Assembly: GCF_000426525.1 (NCBI RefSeq) | Contig: NZ_AUFN01000010.1 | Coordinates: 1,054,001-1,118,000 of the forward strand | Length of the DNA stretch: 64,000 nt | Reading direction: 5' to 3' | Origin: Nocardioides alkalitolerans DSM 16699 | GTDB taxonomy: Bacteria; Actinomycetota; Actinomycetes; Propionibacteriales; Nocardioidaceae | In this document: piece by piece, positions 19,126 to 28,900 of the stretch | How the letters are laid out: each line of letters opens with the position of its first letter | Numbering within the stretch: position 1 is the first letter of the stretch | The notes under the pieces: generated by a model | What the model was told of the DNA's origin: nothing | Database searches by the model: none | Seen by the model: only the letters and a program-made list of their open reading frames with translations | Made by a program: the position numbers and the translations under genes

Positions 19126-20775
19126 TCAGTCGGCCCGGGGGCCCAGCGGCGCGGACGGGTCGAGGCCGGCGAGCCACGTGAGCAGCAGCCGGGCACCGAA
19201 GCCCGTCGGGCCCGACGACCACTCGTGCGCGTCGGCCGGCGAGTCGCCCACCGCCGCGATGTCGAGGTGGGCCCACGGCACGTCGCCCACGAAGTGCCGC
19301 AGGAAGAGGGCGGCCGTGATGGCGCCCGGTCCGCCGGGGGCGTTGTCGGCGTCGGCGATCGTCGAGGCCAGCTTCTCCTCGTAGACCCCCGCCAGCGGCA
19401 GGCGCCACAGCGGCTCGCCCGAGGTGGCCCCGGCCTCGAGGAGGGCACCCGCGAGGGCGTCGTCGGTGGCGAACAGCCCGCCGGTGCGCTGGCCCAGCGC
19501 GACCTTGCCCGCACCGGTGAGGGTGGCCACGTCGACCAGCACCGCGGGGTCGAGCTCGTCCACGGCGTACGCGAGGGCGTCGGCGAGCACCAGCCGGCCC
19601 TCGGCGTCGGTGTTGGTGACCTCGGTGGTGCGCCCGCCGTACTGGCGGAGCACGTCACCGGGACGCAGGGCGTCGCCGCCGATCGCGTTCTCCGCGGTGG
19701 CGACCAGGCCCGTGACCCGGACGGGGCAGCCGACGGCGGCGAGCGCGGCGAGGGTCGCGATGACCACGCCCCCGCCCGTCATGTCGCGCTTCATGGTGCG
19801 CATGCCGTCGGCGGGCTTGATGGAGAGGCCGCCGGTGTCGAAGGTGATGCCCTTGCCGACGAGCACCACCCGCGGGGTACGGCGCGCGGCCGCGCGGGAG
19901 AGCCCGGGCGGCGTGTAGTCGAGGCGGATGAGGACGGGCGGCGTGGCCGAGGCCCGACCGACACCGACGATGCCGCCGAACCCGCGTCGTACGAGCTCGT
20001 CGTTCTCCCAGACCTCGACCTCGAGACCGGCCTGGTCGCCCGCCGCCACCGCCTGCGACGCCAGCCAGGCCGGCGACTTCAGGTTGGAGGGGACGGTCGC
20101 CAGGAGGCGGGCCGTCCAGGCGGCACGGCCGAGGGCCTGCGCCCGGTCGATCGTGGCGTCGACGTCGTCGCCGGACGCGGGGCCCGCGAGGAGCACCTCG
20201 GCGACGGGGCCCTGCGAGGACGGCTCGCGGGTCCAGGCGAACGCGAAGGCCCCGAGCACGGCACCGACCACGTAGGCCTCGAGCGTCGCCGCGTCGGGGG
20301 CCGCGGCCGCGACGGTGGTGACCACGCGGTCACGGCCGCGGGCGGCGCGGGTGGTCGCGGCGCCCGCACGCCGGAAGTCGGCCGGACGGCCCGCGCCGAC
20401 GCCGACGAGCACGAGGAGCGTGGCTCCTGCGTCGGGCGCGTCGGTCGGGGCGACCAGCGGGTGACGCGTGACCTCCCCCGCCGTGCCCGAGGCGCCGTGC
20501 GCCTCCAGCACGGCCAGGAGGTCGACGCCCCACCGCTCGGCGACCTCGGCGCCGCCGGGTCCCACGACGAGCGCGGGGGGTGCGGCGGCACCGGGGTCGT
20601 CGTCGGGCTCCGTCGTCGGGGCCGGCTCGTCGTGCGGCGGGAACACCGGGACAACGAGGACCTCGGGGACGGGGTGGGCGTCGAGCTCGTGGCCCAGAGA
20701 GTCGGTCCGGGTCAGGCGCGGCCAGCGCGCCTGCTCGGGCAGACCGTCGAGGGGCAGGGGTTCAGGGAGCGACAC
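19126..20775 (-). CDS. pepA: Leucyl aminopeptidase (M17 family)
   Basis: A 549-residue M17 metallo-aminopeptidase that removes N-terminal residues from peptides in the cytoplasm. The C-terminal catalytic domain shows the metal and active-site segments KGITFDTGGLSIKPADGM, KRDMTGGGVV and the signature NTDAEGRLVLADAL. The N-terminal half is the variable macro-like domain with an Ala/Asp/Pro-rich stretch. The ATG at 20775 lies 3 bases after the DUF3117 stop, so they share an operon. Length is slightly above the usual 500. Confidence 0.93.
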   Translation of the reverse strand: MSLPEPLPLDGLPEQARWPRLTRTDSLGHELDAHPVPEVLVVPVFPPHDEPAPTTEPDDDPGAAAPPALVVGPGGAEVAERWGVDLLAVLEAHGASGTAGEVTRHPLVAPTDAPDAGATLLVLVGVGAGRPADFRRAGAATTRAARGRDRVVTTVAAAAPDAATLEAYVVGAVLGAFAFAWTREPSSQGPVAEVLLAGPASGDDVDATIDRAQALGRAAWTARLLATVPSNLKSPAWLASQAVAAGDQAGLEVEVWENDELVRRGFGGIVGVGRASATPPVLIRLDYTPPGLSRAAARRTPRVVLVGKGITFDTGGLSIKPADGMRTMKRDMTGGGVVIATLAALAAVGCPVRVTGLVATAENAIGGDALRPGDVLRQYGGRTTEVTNTDAEGRLVLADALAYAVDELDPAVLVDVATLTGAGKVALGQRTGGLFATDDALAGALLEAGATSGEPLWRLPLAGVYEEKLASTIADADNAPGGPGAITAALFLRHFVGDVPWAHLDIAAVGDSPADAHEWSSGPTGFGARLLLTWLAGLDPSAPLGPRAD

Positions 20776-20778
20776 AGC

Positions 20779-20946
20779 TCAGGCGACGACGTCCTTGAGG
20801 GCGTCACCGAGCGCTCCCGCCTCCTCGGCGTTCAGCTCGACGACGAGCCGGCCACCTCCTTCGAGAGGCACGCGCATCACGATGCCGCGCCCTTCCTTGG
20901 TGACCTCGAGCGGACCGTCGCCGGTCCGCGGCTTCATCGCCGCCAT
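20779..20946 (-). CDS. DUF3117 small protein
   Basis: A 55-residue protein with sequence elements MAAMKPRTGDGPLEVTKEGR and RGIVMRVPLEGGGRLVVEL, typical of the highly conserved actinobacterial DUF3117 family. The function is unknown. It lies 3 bases before pepA. An AGAGGTG Shine-Dalgarno sequence precedes the ATG by 5 bases. The small size and strong conservation suggest a structural or regulatory role, but nothing in the sequence points to one. Confidence 0.9.
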   Translation of the reverse strand: MAAMKPRTGDGPLEVTKEGRGIVMRVPLEGGGRLVVELNAEEAGALGDALKDVVA

Positions 20947-21124
20947 CCGTGCACCTCTTCTCTCGTGCTGCTGCCGTCGAAGAGCCGGCTGGGGATCTCC
21001 GTTGACCCCCGTGCCGGCTCGCTCCCGCCATTATCCCCCATCAGCGAAGGTTTGGCGTCCACCGCACCGACCGACCTCGCGCGGCGTGCGTCGACCGACC
21101 CGGCGAGCGCACCGTCGGGGAGGG

Positions 21125-21970
21125 TCAGGCCGAGCCCGCCGAGCGCTGCAGGAGCGCCGCCACGCGGGCGGCGGCGTGCACGCGCATGTAGGTCGGGTCG
21201 GGGTTGCGGCCGTACTCCACCGTGAGGGCGACGCCCGGGAAGCGGCTGTTGAACCAGCCCGTCATCGTGCCGTAGCAGACGCCGCCGCAGGTGAAGCGCT
21301 TCTCGGGGAGCGCCAGGAGCTCGGCGGTCTTGCGCGCGAAGCTGGGGAACTTGGTGTCGACGTCGACGCCGTTGAGCGGCTGGTGGAAGCTCAGCACCAC
21401 GTCGGGCGCGACCCGGGTGAGGAACTTGATCATCGCCTGCGTCTCGGGCTCCGAGTTGGCGCGCGGGCCGGAGTAGTAGTTGCCCGTCAGCGGGCGCCAG
21501 TTGTTGTCGAAGTTGCGGTTGAGGTCGACCCCGCGGGCGTTCTGCCGGTCGCGGGCGATGAGACCGTCGGGGTTGTAGCCCTGGATCACCCAGAGGTTCA
21601 CCTCGCTGAACCGGCCCCGCGACGCCAGGTCGATGACGCCCTGCGCGAGGGGCGTCGTACCCGCCTCGTTGCCGTGCATGCCGGAGACGACGACGGCCGT
21701 GAAGGCGGCGTTCGGGTTGCCCATGTGGTAGCCGACCATCTCGCGGCCGCGGACGGTGCGGCCGAACGACCAGCGACCGATGATGCCGGTGGCGGCGGCC
21801 GACGACGCCGGGGCGGTGGTGACCGCGGGGGCCGCGGGCGCCGGGGTGACGAGACGCGGACCCGCGCTCGACGCCGGCACCCCGACGAGGGCGGTGAGGC
21901 AGAGACCGCTGACCAGGGCCAGCGACGTCGTGAGCAGTCGGACCCGAGAAGTGCTGCGACGAGGCTTCAT
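21125..21970 (-). CDS. Secreted M14 zinc carboxypeptidase/peptidoglycan amidase-like protein
   Basis: A 281-residue secreted protein with a signal peptide (RLLTTSLALVSGLCLTALVG) ending near ASSAG. The M14 zinc site is visible: HGNE in VVSGMHGNEAGT, the third ligand His in VVLSFHQPLNGVD, and the catalytic Glu in LTVEYGRNPD. Its length and the RDRQNARGVDLNRNFDNNW segment recall murein tripeptide amidase MpaA and related short M14 enzymes, so it may trim cell-wall peptides. The ATG at 21970 directly precedes the basic n-region. It stands alone, with DUF3117 downstream. Confidence 0.87.
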   Translation of the reverse strand: MKPRRSTSRVRLLTTSLALVSGLCLTALVGVPASSAGPRLVTPAPAAPAVTTAPASSAAATGIIGRWSFGRTVRGREMVGYHMGNPNAAFTAVVVSGMHGNEAGTTPLAQGVIDLASRGRFSEVNLWVIQGYNPDGLIARDRQNARGVDLNRNFDNNWRPLTGNYYSGPRANSEPETQAMIKFLTRVAPDVVLSFHQPLNGVDVDTKFPSFARKTAELLALPEKRFTCGGVCYGTMTGWFNSRFPGVALTVEYGRNPDPTYMRVHAAARVAALLQRSAGSA

Positions 21971-22048
21971 CGCCGCATCGTGCCACGCGCGGGGCCCCAC
22001 CGGGAGGGGTCTCGACTCCCCCGTGACCGGTCTGGACGGGTCGGTGGT

Positions 22049-22507
22049 TCAGACCGCGTTCGTCAGGTAGCCCCAGGTGAACGCGACGGCCGAGGCGGCC
22101 AGGCCGAGGTGGCCGAGCAGGGAGAGCCCGAGGCCGACGAACCAGCCGGCGTCGCGGTCGTCGGAGTGGCGGCCGCGCGAGGGCAGCCAGCGGCCCAGGA
22201 GCAGCAGGCCGAACCAGGAGGTCGTCCACCAGAGGCCGAGCCCGGCGAGACCGAGCAGGGAGTGCCACACGGCGCCGTCGTAGGGCAGGAGCAGGAAGAC
22301 GGTCCAGAGCACCGCGGCGGCCAGGCCCGCCCACGTGTGCACGCCGAGCACCAGGCTGGAGACGCCGTGGCCGTGCCGGTCGCCCCCGGCGCGGAGGCGC
22401 CGTCGGGTCACGACCACGACCAGCGTGGCGAACGCGGTGAGGACGTAGACCGTCAACGACAGGGGCACGACGGGAAAGTGTGCCTCAGGACCGGTGGGCG
22501 TCGCCAT
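22049..22507 (-). CDS. Small four-helix membrane protein of unknown function
   Basis: A 152-residue protein with four predicted membrane helices at about residues 15-35, 50-75, 80-105 and 120-148. No known domain is recognised. Its start overlaps the end of the DivIVA-like gene by 23 bases, which implies translational coupling. A His-rich loop (GGDRHGHGVSS) lies between helices 1 and 2. No function can be assigned. Confidence 0.7.
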   Translation of the reverse strand: MATPTGPEAHFPVVPLSLTVYVLTAFATLVVVVTRRRLRAGGDRHGHGVSSLVLGVHTWAGLAAAVLWTVFLLLPYDGAVWHSLLGLAGLGLWWTTSWFGLLLLGRWLPSRGRHSDDRDAGWFVGLGLSLLGHLGLAASAVAFTWGYLTNAV

Positions 22508-22838
22508 CAGGGCCGTCGCCGGCCTCCGCGGGGGCGTCGTCCCGGTCGGGGGCGGGGTCGGGGTCGGGCACGGCCTCGGTGGTCGGTCGGTAGAGGTCGA
22601 CGTCGCGCTCGCGCACGAGGCGCTCGACGAGCGCGTCGACCTCGGACATCCGGTAGCCGCGCAGCACGACCGGGAACCGGAGGCGGCGCAGGTCGTCGGC
22701 CGTCACGGGGCCGGCCGCCGGCACGGTGGTGTCGGGCCGGTCGACGTACTCGTCGCGCAGCGGGTCGCCGTGACCGGCGGCGACCGCGGCGACGCCGGCC
22801 ATCGCGGCGACGGCCAGGAGGGCGAAGACCCACATCAT
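22485..22838 (-). CDS. DivIVA-domain membrane-anchored protein
   Basis: A 117-residue protein with an N-terminal membrane helix (MMWVFALLAVAAMAGVAAV) and a short DivIVA-type segment, RLRFPVVLRGYRMSEVDALVERL, given here in part as LRGYRMSEVDALVERL. The tail is acidic and disordered. Proteins with this minimal DivIVA motif may sit at curved membrane or division sites. GGAGG precedes the ATG. It lies 14 bases after the LOG gene in the opposite direction of reading order (upstream of it is 22853), so a common operon with the LOG gene upstream is likely. Confidence 0.75.
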   Translation of the reverse strand: MMWVFALLAVAAMAGVAAVAAGHGDPLRDEYVDRPDTTVPAAGPVTADDLRRLRFPVVLRGYRMSEVDALVERLVRERDVDLYRPTTEAVPDPDPAPDRDDAPAEAGDGPDGDAHRS

Positions 22839-22852
22839 GGGAGCGCCTCCGC

Positions 22853-23713
22853 CTAGTCCGGGTAGGAGCCCGACGGGCGGGCGCCGGTACCGTCGGCCAG
22901 CTGGTCGACCACGAGGCGCACGGCCTCCTCGGGGTCGTCGGTGAGCTGGATCTGGTCGAGGTCGGAGGCGCGGATCTTGCCGTCGGCGAGCACGACGTCG
23001 CGCATCCAGTCCAGCAGCCCCTGCCAGTACGCCGTACCGAGCAGCACGACCGGGAACGACGTGACCTTCTGCGTCTGGACCAGGGTGAGCGCCTCGAACA
23101 GCTCGTCGAGGGTGCCGACGCCGCCCGGCAGCACGACGAAGCCGCTCGCGTACTTCACGAACATCGTCTTGCGGGCGAAGAAGTAGCGGAAGTTGATGCC
23201 CTTGTCGACCCAGGCGTTGAGACCCGACTCGAAGGGCAGCTCGATGCCGAGGCCGACGCTCACGCCGCCGGCCTCCGAGGCGCCCTTATTGGCCGCCTCC
23301 ATGGCACCCGGTCCACCGCCGGTGATGACGGCGAAGCCCGCCTCGGCGAGCAGGCGCCCGACCTGCTCGGCCTGGGCGTAGTTGGGGTGGTCGACGGGCG
23401 TGCGGGCCGAGCCGAAGACGCCGATGGCCGGGCCCAGCTCGGCGAGGGCGCCGAAGCCCTCGACGAACTCGGCCTGGATGCGCATGACGCGCCACGGGTC
23501 GGTGTGCACCCAGTCGGCGTCGCCGGCGGAGTCGAGGAGGCGCTGGTCGGTGGTGGTGAGGTCGACCTGGCCGCGGCGCAGCAGCATCGGGCCGCGGCGC
23601 TTCGTGCGGTCGCGCAGCGGCACCGTCTCGGTGCGCACCCGCTCGGGGCCGGTGGGCATGGGCGTGCGCCCGTCCCGACCGTTGCGGCCCTCGCGGCCGG
23701 TGGTGTCGCTCAT
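22853..23713 (-). CDS. LOG-family protein (TIGR00730, nucleotide phosphoribohydrolase type)
   Basis: A 286-residue Rossmann-fold protein. The family motifs GGGPGAMEAANKGA and VLPGGVGTLDELFEAL (PGGxGTxxE) are both present in the usual order. LOG proteins release cytokinin-type bases from nucleoside monophosphates, and the bacterial ones act on AMP-like substrates; the natural role is often unclear. The N-terminal 60 residues are basic and probably disordered. The start (ATG 23713) overlaps the dapE stop (ATGA), so it is co-translated with dapE, a linkage also found in mycobacteria. Confidence 0.88.
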   Translation of the reverse strand: MSDTTGREGRNGRDGRTPMPTGPERVRTETVPLRDRTKRRGPMLLRRGQVDLTTTDQRLLDSAGDADWVHTDPWRVMRIQAEFVEGFGALAELGPAIGVFGSARTPVDHPNYAQAEQVGRLLAEAGFAVITGGGPGAMEAANKGASEAGGVSVGLGIELPFESGLNAWVDKGINFRYFFARKTMFVKYASGFVVLPGGVGTLDELFEALTLVQTQKVTSFPVVLLGTAYWQGLLDWMRDVVLADGKIRASDLDQIQLTDDPEEAVRLVVDQLADGTGARPSGSYPD

Positions 23714-24822
23714 GCGCGTCCCTCCTCGGTCGGTGCGCCGAGCCAGGCCCGCAGCTGCTGCTCGCAGCGCACGATGTCGGCGGCCGGCACGAACTCCTCC
23801 TGCTTGTGGGCGAGCATCGGGTCCCCGGGGCCGAAGTTCACGGCCGGCACGCCGAGCGCGGTGAAGCGGGCGACGTCGGTCCAGCCGAACTTCGGCGCCA
23901 CCTGCCCGCCGACGGCCTCGACGAACGCGGCGGCCGCCGGCACGGCGAGACCCGGCAGCGCGCCCGGCGAGGTGTCGGTCAGGCGCACGTCGTACCCCGC
24001 GAAGAACTCGCGGCAGAACGCCTCGGCCTCGGCCTCGGAGCGGTCGGGCGCGAAGCGGAAGTTGACCTCGACGACGCACTCGTCGGGCAGCACGTTGCCG
24101 GCGACGCCGCCGCGGATGAAGACCGCGTTGAGGCCCTCGTGGTACTCCAGCCCGTCGATCACGGGGCGCCGGGCCTCGTAGGTGTTCAGGCGGGCGAGCA
24201 CCTCGGCGGCCCCGTGGATCGCGTTGACGCCGCGCCACGCCCGGGCGGAGTGGGCCCGCTCCCCCGTCGTGCGCACCTCGACGCGCAGCGTGCCCTGGCA
24301 GCCGGCCTCGACGGCCGCGTTCGACGGCTCCATGAGGATCGCGAAGTCCGCCTCCATCAGCGCCGGGTCGGACTCGGCGAGCAGGCGCAGGCCGTTGAAC
24401 TCGGCGTCGATCTCCTCGGCCTCGTAGAGGATGTAGGTGACGTCGCGGTTCGGCTCCGTCACCTCGGCGGCGAGCTTGAGGATGACCGCGTCGCCGCCCT
24501 TCATGTCGCACGTGCCGAGCCCGTGGAGCAGCTCGCCCTCGGGCGTCTGCTCGCGCCGGTGGGGCAGGTTCGCGTTGAGCGGCACCGTGTCGAGGTGACC
24601 GGCGATGACGACGCGCTCGGCGTGACCGAGGTCGGTGCGCGCCACGACGGTGTTGCCGCGGCGCACGACCTGCAGGTGGGGGTACGGCGAGAGCACCGCC
24701 TCGACGGCGTCGGCGATCGACGTCTCGTCCCGGCTGACCGACTCGATGTCGACGAGCTGGGCGGTCAGGGTGACGACGTCGGCGGAGAGGTCGAGGAGGG
24801 GCTGGTCGGGCATGGCCACCAT
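23710..24822 (-). CDS. dapE: Succinyl-diaminopimelate desuccinylase
   Basis: A 370-residue M20 family metalloenzyme that cleaves N-succinyl-LL-diaminopimelate in lysine and cell-wall synthesis. Metal and catalytic segments are AGHLDTVPLN, GLGTCDMKGGDAV, ILYEAEEIDAEFNG and LMEPSNAAVEAG. The ATG at 24822 has GGGGAGG 8 bases upstream; a second ATG at 24813 is possible. It is coupled to the LOG gene. dapD and dapC of the same branch are elsewhere in this window, so the pathway is scattered but linked. Confidence 0.92.
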   Translation of the reverse strand: MVAMPDQPLLDLSADVVTLTAQLVDIESVSRDETSIADAVEAVLSPYPHLQVVRRGNTVVARTDLGHAERVVIAGHLDTVPLNANLPHRREQTPEGELLHGLGTCDMKGGDAVILKLAAEVTEPNRDVTYILYEAEEIDAEFNGLRLLAESDPALMEADFAILMEPSNAAVEAGCQGTLRVEVRTTGERAHSARAWRGVNAIHGAAEVLARLNTYEARRPVIDGLEYHEGLNAVFIRGGVAGNVLPDECVVEVNFRFAPDRSEAEAEAFCREFFAGYDVRLTDTSPGALPGLAVPAAAAFVEAVGGQVAPKFGWTDVARFTALGVPAVNFGPGDPMLAHKQEEFVPAADIVRCEQQLRAWLGAPTEEGRA

Positions 24823-24887
24823 CCAACCAGCCTCCCCCCGGCCGCCGGGCGAGCCGGGCGGGATCGCCCGGGCGTCGCCGGGGCCCG

Positions 24888-25721
24888 TCAGTCGCCCTCG
24901 GTGCGGGCGAGCTCGGACTTCCAGACCCGGAAGCCCTCCTCGGTGCGGCCGCGGCGCCAGTAGCCGGACACCGAGAAGTCGGCCTTCGCGACGCCCCGGG
25001 CCTTGAGCACCGGCCGGATGTGGTGCATGACCGCCTCGGCCTCGCCGTGCACGAACACCTGCACGCGACCCTCGGGCCACGCGGACTCGGCGAGCGCGAG
25101 CACGGCGGTCGTCATCGGCGAGCCGGCGCCGACCAGCTCGGCGGGGGCCTCGTGCGCCGTCGTACCGCGGTGGAGCCAGCGCAGCTCGACGCCGGCCGGC
25201 ACCGGGAGGTCGACCTCGTCGCCGGGACCGGCGACCTCGAGGAGGACGTGGCCGCGGGCGTCCGGGCCCAGGGCCTCGACGGCGGCGGCGACCGCGGGCA
25301 GGGCCGACTCGTCGCCCACGAGGAGGTGCGCGTCGGCGGCCGGGTCGGGCGCGTAGGCGCCGCCGGGGCCGAGCACGTGGATCGCGGTGCCGGGCTCGAC
25401 GGTCGCGGCCCACGGTCCGGCGACGCCCTCGTCGCCGTGCACCACGAAGTCGATCGCCAGCGTGCCGGCGGCCACGTCGAGGTCGCGCACGGTGTAGGTG
25501 CGCACGACCGGGATCTGCTCGGGCGGGAAGGTCGCCCGGATCTCCTGGAGGTCGAACGGCTCGGGGTAGACCACGCCGGGCTGCTCGAAGACGAGCTTGA
25601 CGTAGCGGTCGGTCTCGACGCTGTCGGCGAACGAGGCGAGGTCGCCCGAGAAGCGGACGCGGACGAGGTGCTCGGTCAGCGGCGCCGAGCCGGTGACGGT
25701 GAGGCGGGTGGCGGCGGGCAG
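24888..25721 (-). CDS. Siderophore-interacting (ferric-siderophore reductase) protein
   Basis: A 277-residue FAD-binding SIP protein, which reduces ferric siderophores to release iron in the cytoplasm. Seen are TDRYVKLVFEQP near residue 43 (flavin-binding RxYxxR/K region), a NAD-binding-like LLVGDESALPAVAAAVE, and the C-terminal VFVHGEAEAVMHHIRPVL and GYWRRGRTEEGF. The ordinary first start is GTG at 25574, but that would delete 49 conserved residues. A CTG at 25721, 5 bases after GAGGAG, fits the family N-terminus much better. An IdeR/DtxR-type box lies upstream. Confidence 0.88.
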   Translation of the reverse strand: MPAATRLTVTGSAPLTEHLVRVRFSGDLASFADSVETDRYVKLVFEQPGVVYPEPFDLQEIRATFPPEQIPVVRTYTVRDLDVAAGTLAIDFVVHGDEGVAGPWAATVEPGTAIHVLGPGGAYAPDPAADAHLLVGDESALPAVAAAVEALGPDARGHVLLEVAGPGDEVDLPVPAGVELRWLHRGTTAHEAPAELVGAGSPMTTAVLALAESAWPEGRVQVFVHGEAEAVMHHIRPVLKARGVAKADFSVSGYWRRGRTEEGFRVWKSELARTEGD

Positions 25722-25768
25722 GGTGACTCCTCGGTCGGTGGACGCGCGCCGACGTACGGGAGCGCGAG

Positions 25769-25787
25769 TTAGGTCAGCCTAACTCCG
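25769..25787. promoter_or_regulatory. IdeR/DtxR iron box
   Basis: TTAGGTCAGCCTAACTCCG resembles the DtxR/IdeR consensus (TTAGGTTAGCCTAACCTAA), with the perfect dyad AGTTAG/CTAACT at its centre. On the minus strand it contains TAGGCT, a good -10 for the siderophore-interacting gene, so the Fe-loaded repressor would cover the promoter. Confidence 0.75.
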
Positions 25788-25827
25788 AGGGGCAAGGGTG
25801 GGTGTTGAGGTCCACCCGCCCCCGTGT

Positions 25828-25891
25828 AACGCGGTGTCCGAGCTACTGCACACGTGTTCTGACCCGTGTGCAGTCACCCGGACACCGCGTT
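25828..25891. repeat. Nested palindromic element downstream of ileS
   Basis: A 64-base element with an outer 13-bp stem AACGCGGTGTCCG / CGGACACCGCGTT, an internal loop of four bases on each side, an inner 10-bp stem ACTGCACACG / CGTGTGCAGT and a 10-base loop. It lies 34 bases beyond the ileS stop and may end that transcript. Its outer arms share GCGGTGT/ACACCGC with the repeat arrays at 43-44.5 kb. Confidence 0.7.
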
Positions 25892-25925
25892 GCACGAGGC
25901 GGCGAGGCGGCCGGACCGCCGACCC

Positions 25926-28900
25926 TCAGGCCTTCACGAGCGCGATGCGCACCGTGTCGCCGTCGCCGACGGGTGCCTCGGCCGTGAAGGCGTGGGCCGG
26001 GACGACGTGGGTGCCCACGGCGTACGCCGTCGCGAGGGTCTCCCCCGCCACGATCGCCTCGTGGGTGCGCAGCGCGGACGTGACCGTCTCGGAGCCCTCG
26101 AGCGCGAGACGGATGCGGTCGGAGACGTCGAGGCCGGCGTCCTTGCGGGCCTGCTGCACCGCGCGGACGACGTCGCGCGCCAGGCCCTCGGCCGCCAGCT
26201 CGGGCGTGACGGTCGTGTCGAGCACGACGAACCCGCCGCCCGGCAGCACGCCGATGGCCTCGCCCTCGCCGCCCTGCGCGACGGTCTCGAGCGTGTACTC
26301 GCCTTCGACCAGCGCGAGGCCGCCCGCCGTCACGGTGCCGTCCTCGGCCACCGACCAGTCGCCCGACTTCGAGCCCTTGATCGCGAGCTGGACGTCCTTG
26401 CCGAGCCGCGGGCCCGCGGCGCGCGCGTTGACCGCGAGCCGCTGGCTGACGCCGTACGACGCCGCCTCGGCGGCCGACGCGTCGAGGAGCCGCACGTCCT
26501 TGAGGTTGAGCTCGTCGGCGACGAGCGCGGCGAAGCCGGGGAGCACGTCGACCAGGGCGGCCGGGTCCTCCGTGACGACCGTGAGGCGCGCCAGCGGGAG
26601 CCGGTTGCGCAGCTTGGCGGCCTTGCGCAGCGCGGAGCCGGCCGAGCAGACGTCGCGCACGAGGTCCATGGCGGCGACGAGGGCGTCGTCCTCCGGCAGC
26701 TCGTCGAGCGTCGGCCAGTCGGTGAGGTGCACCGAGCGCCCACCGGTGAGCCCGCGCCACACCTCCTCGGTCGTGAGCGGCAGCAGCGGCGCCGTGACGC
26801 GGCAGACCGTCTCGAGCACCGTGTAGAGGGTGTCGAAGGCGCCCGTCGCGGTGGCCGCGTCGCTGCCCGTCGACCAGAACCGCTCGCGGCTACGCCGGAT
26901 GTACCAGTTCGTCAGCACGTCGAGGAAGCCGCGCGTGGTCTCGCACGCGTCGGCGATCGCGAGGTCGTCGAGCTGGGTCGACATGGTCGCGACGTACTGG
27001 CGCAGCTTGGCCAGGACGTAGCGGTCGAGCGGGTCGGTCGCGTCGGTGCGGCGCACCGCGTCGTACGATTCCGCGTTGGCGTAGAGGCTGAAGAAGTACC
27101 AGCTGTTCCACAGCGGGATCATCACCTGGCGCACGCAGTCGCGGATGCCCTGCTCGGTGACGACGAGGTTGCCGCCGCGCAGGATCGGGCTGGCCATGAG
27201 GAACCAGCGCATCGCGTCGGCGCCGTCGCGGTCGAAGACCTCGGAGACGTCCGGGTAGTTGCGCAGCGACTTGCTCATCTTGTTGCCGTCGCTGCCCAGC
27301 ACGATGCCGTGGCTGATGCAGGTGGAGAACGCGGGCTTGTCGAAGAGCGCCGTCGCGAGGATGTGCAGCGTGTAGAACCAGCCGCGGGTCTGGCCGATGT
27401 ACTCCACGATGAAGTCGGCCGGGAAGTGCCCCTGGAGCGACGCGGTGCCGTCGAACCACTCGGCGTTCTCGAACGGGTAGTGCACCTGGGCGAAGCTCAT
27501 CGAGCCCGAGTCGAACCACACGTCGAGCACGTCGGTCACGCGGCGCATGGTCGAGCGCTCGCCCTCGGGCCGCGGGTCGTCGGGGTTCGGGCGGGTCAGG
27601 TCGTCGACGAACGGGCGGTGCAGGTCGGGCTCGCCGGCCGCGTTGCGGGGCAGCCGACCGAAGTCGCGCTCGATCTCGGCGAACGAGCCGTAGACGTCGA
27701 GGCGCGGGTAGGCCTCGTCGTCGCTCTTCCACACCGGCACGGGCGAGCCCCAGAACCGGTTGCGGGTGATCGACCAGTCGCGGGCGTTCTCGAGCCAGCG
27801 GCCGAACTGGCCGTCCTGGATGTGGTCGGGCACCCAGCGGATCTGCTGGTTGAGCTCGAGCATCCGGTCCTTGATCTTCGTGACCTCGACGAACCAGCTG
27901 GAGACGCCCTTGTAGATGAGGGGCTCGCGGCAGCGCCAGCAGTGCGGGTAGGAGTGGTCGTAGGTCTCGCGGCGCAGCAGCACGGTGCCGAAGGTGACGG
28001 CGCCGAGGTCGGCGTCCTCGCGGCGCTGCACGTGGTCGAGGCTGTAGGTCGCGTGCTTGAGGTGCTCGATGATCAGCGGGTTCGCGTCGAAGACCTGCAC
28101 CCCGACGTACTCGGTGACCGGCGCCGTGAAGCGGCCGTCCTTGCCGACGGGCATGACGGCCTCGATGCCCTCGCGGTCGGTCACCACCTTGTCGTCCTCA
28201 CCGAAGGCGCCCGCGGTGTGCACGAGCCCCGTGCCGTCCGTGGTGGTGACGAACTCGGCCGTCACGACGCGGAAGGCGTTCTCGTGGCCAAGGTAGTAGG
28301 AGAACGGCGGCGTGTAGTGGCGCCCGGCGAGCTCGGCGCCGCTGTAGCGCGCGACGACCTGCTCCTCGACCGACTCGCTGTCCTCGTTCTTCAGCTCGCG
28401 GGCGTACGACGCCAGCCGCGCCGCCGCGATGACGTAGCGCTCCGTCGACCCGGTGAAGGCGGACTCGACCACGACGTACTCGATGTCCTCGCCGACCATG
28501 ACGGCGAGGTTGGAGGGCAGGGTCCACGGCGTCGTCGTCCAGACGAGCGCGAGCGCGCCGGCGAGCAGGTCGTCGCCGCCCTCGGGGCCGTGGCCGGCCA
28601 GCCGCACGCCGACCGTGACCGCCGGGTCCTGGCGGTTCTGGTAGACGTCGTCGTCCATGCGCAGCTCGTGGTTCGACAGCGGCGTCTCGTCGTTCCAGCA
28701 GTACGGCAGCACGCGGAAGCCCTCGTAGACGAGGCCCTTGTCGTGCAGGGTCTTGAACGCCCAGATGACCGACTCCATGTAGTCGGGGTTGAGCGTGCGG
28801 TAGTCGTTCTCGAAGTCGACCCAGCGGGCCTGGCGGGTGACGTAGTCCTGCCACTCCCCCGTGTACTTCAGCACCGAGGCCCGGCAGGCGTCGTTGAACT

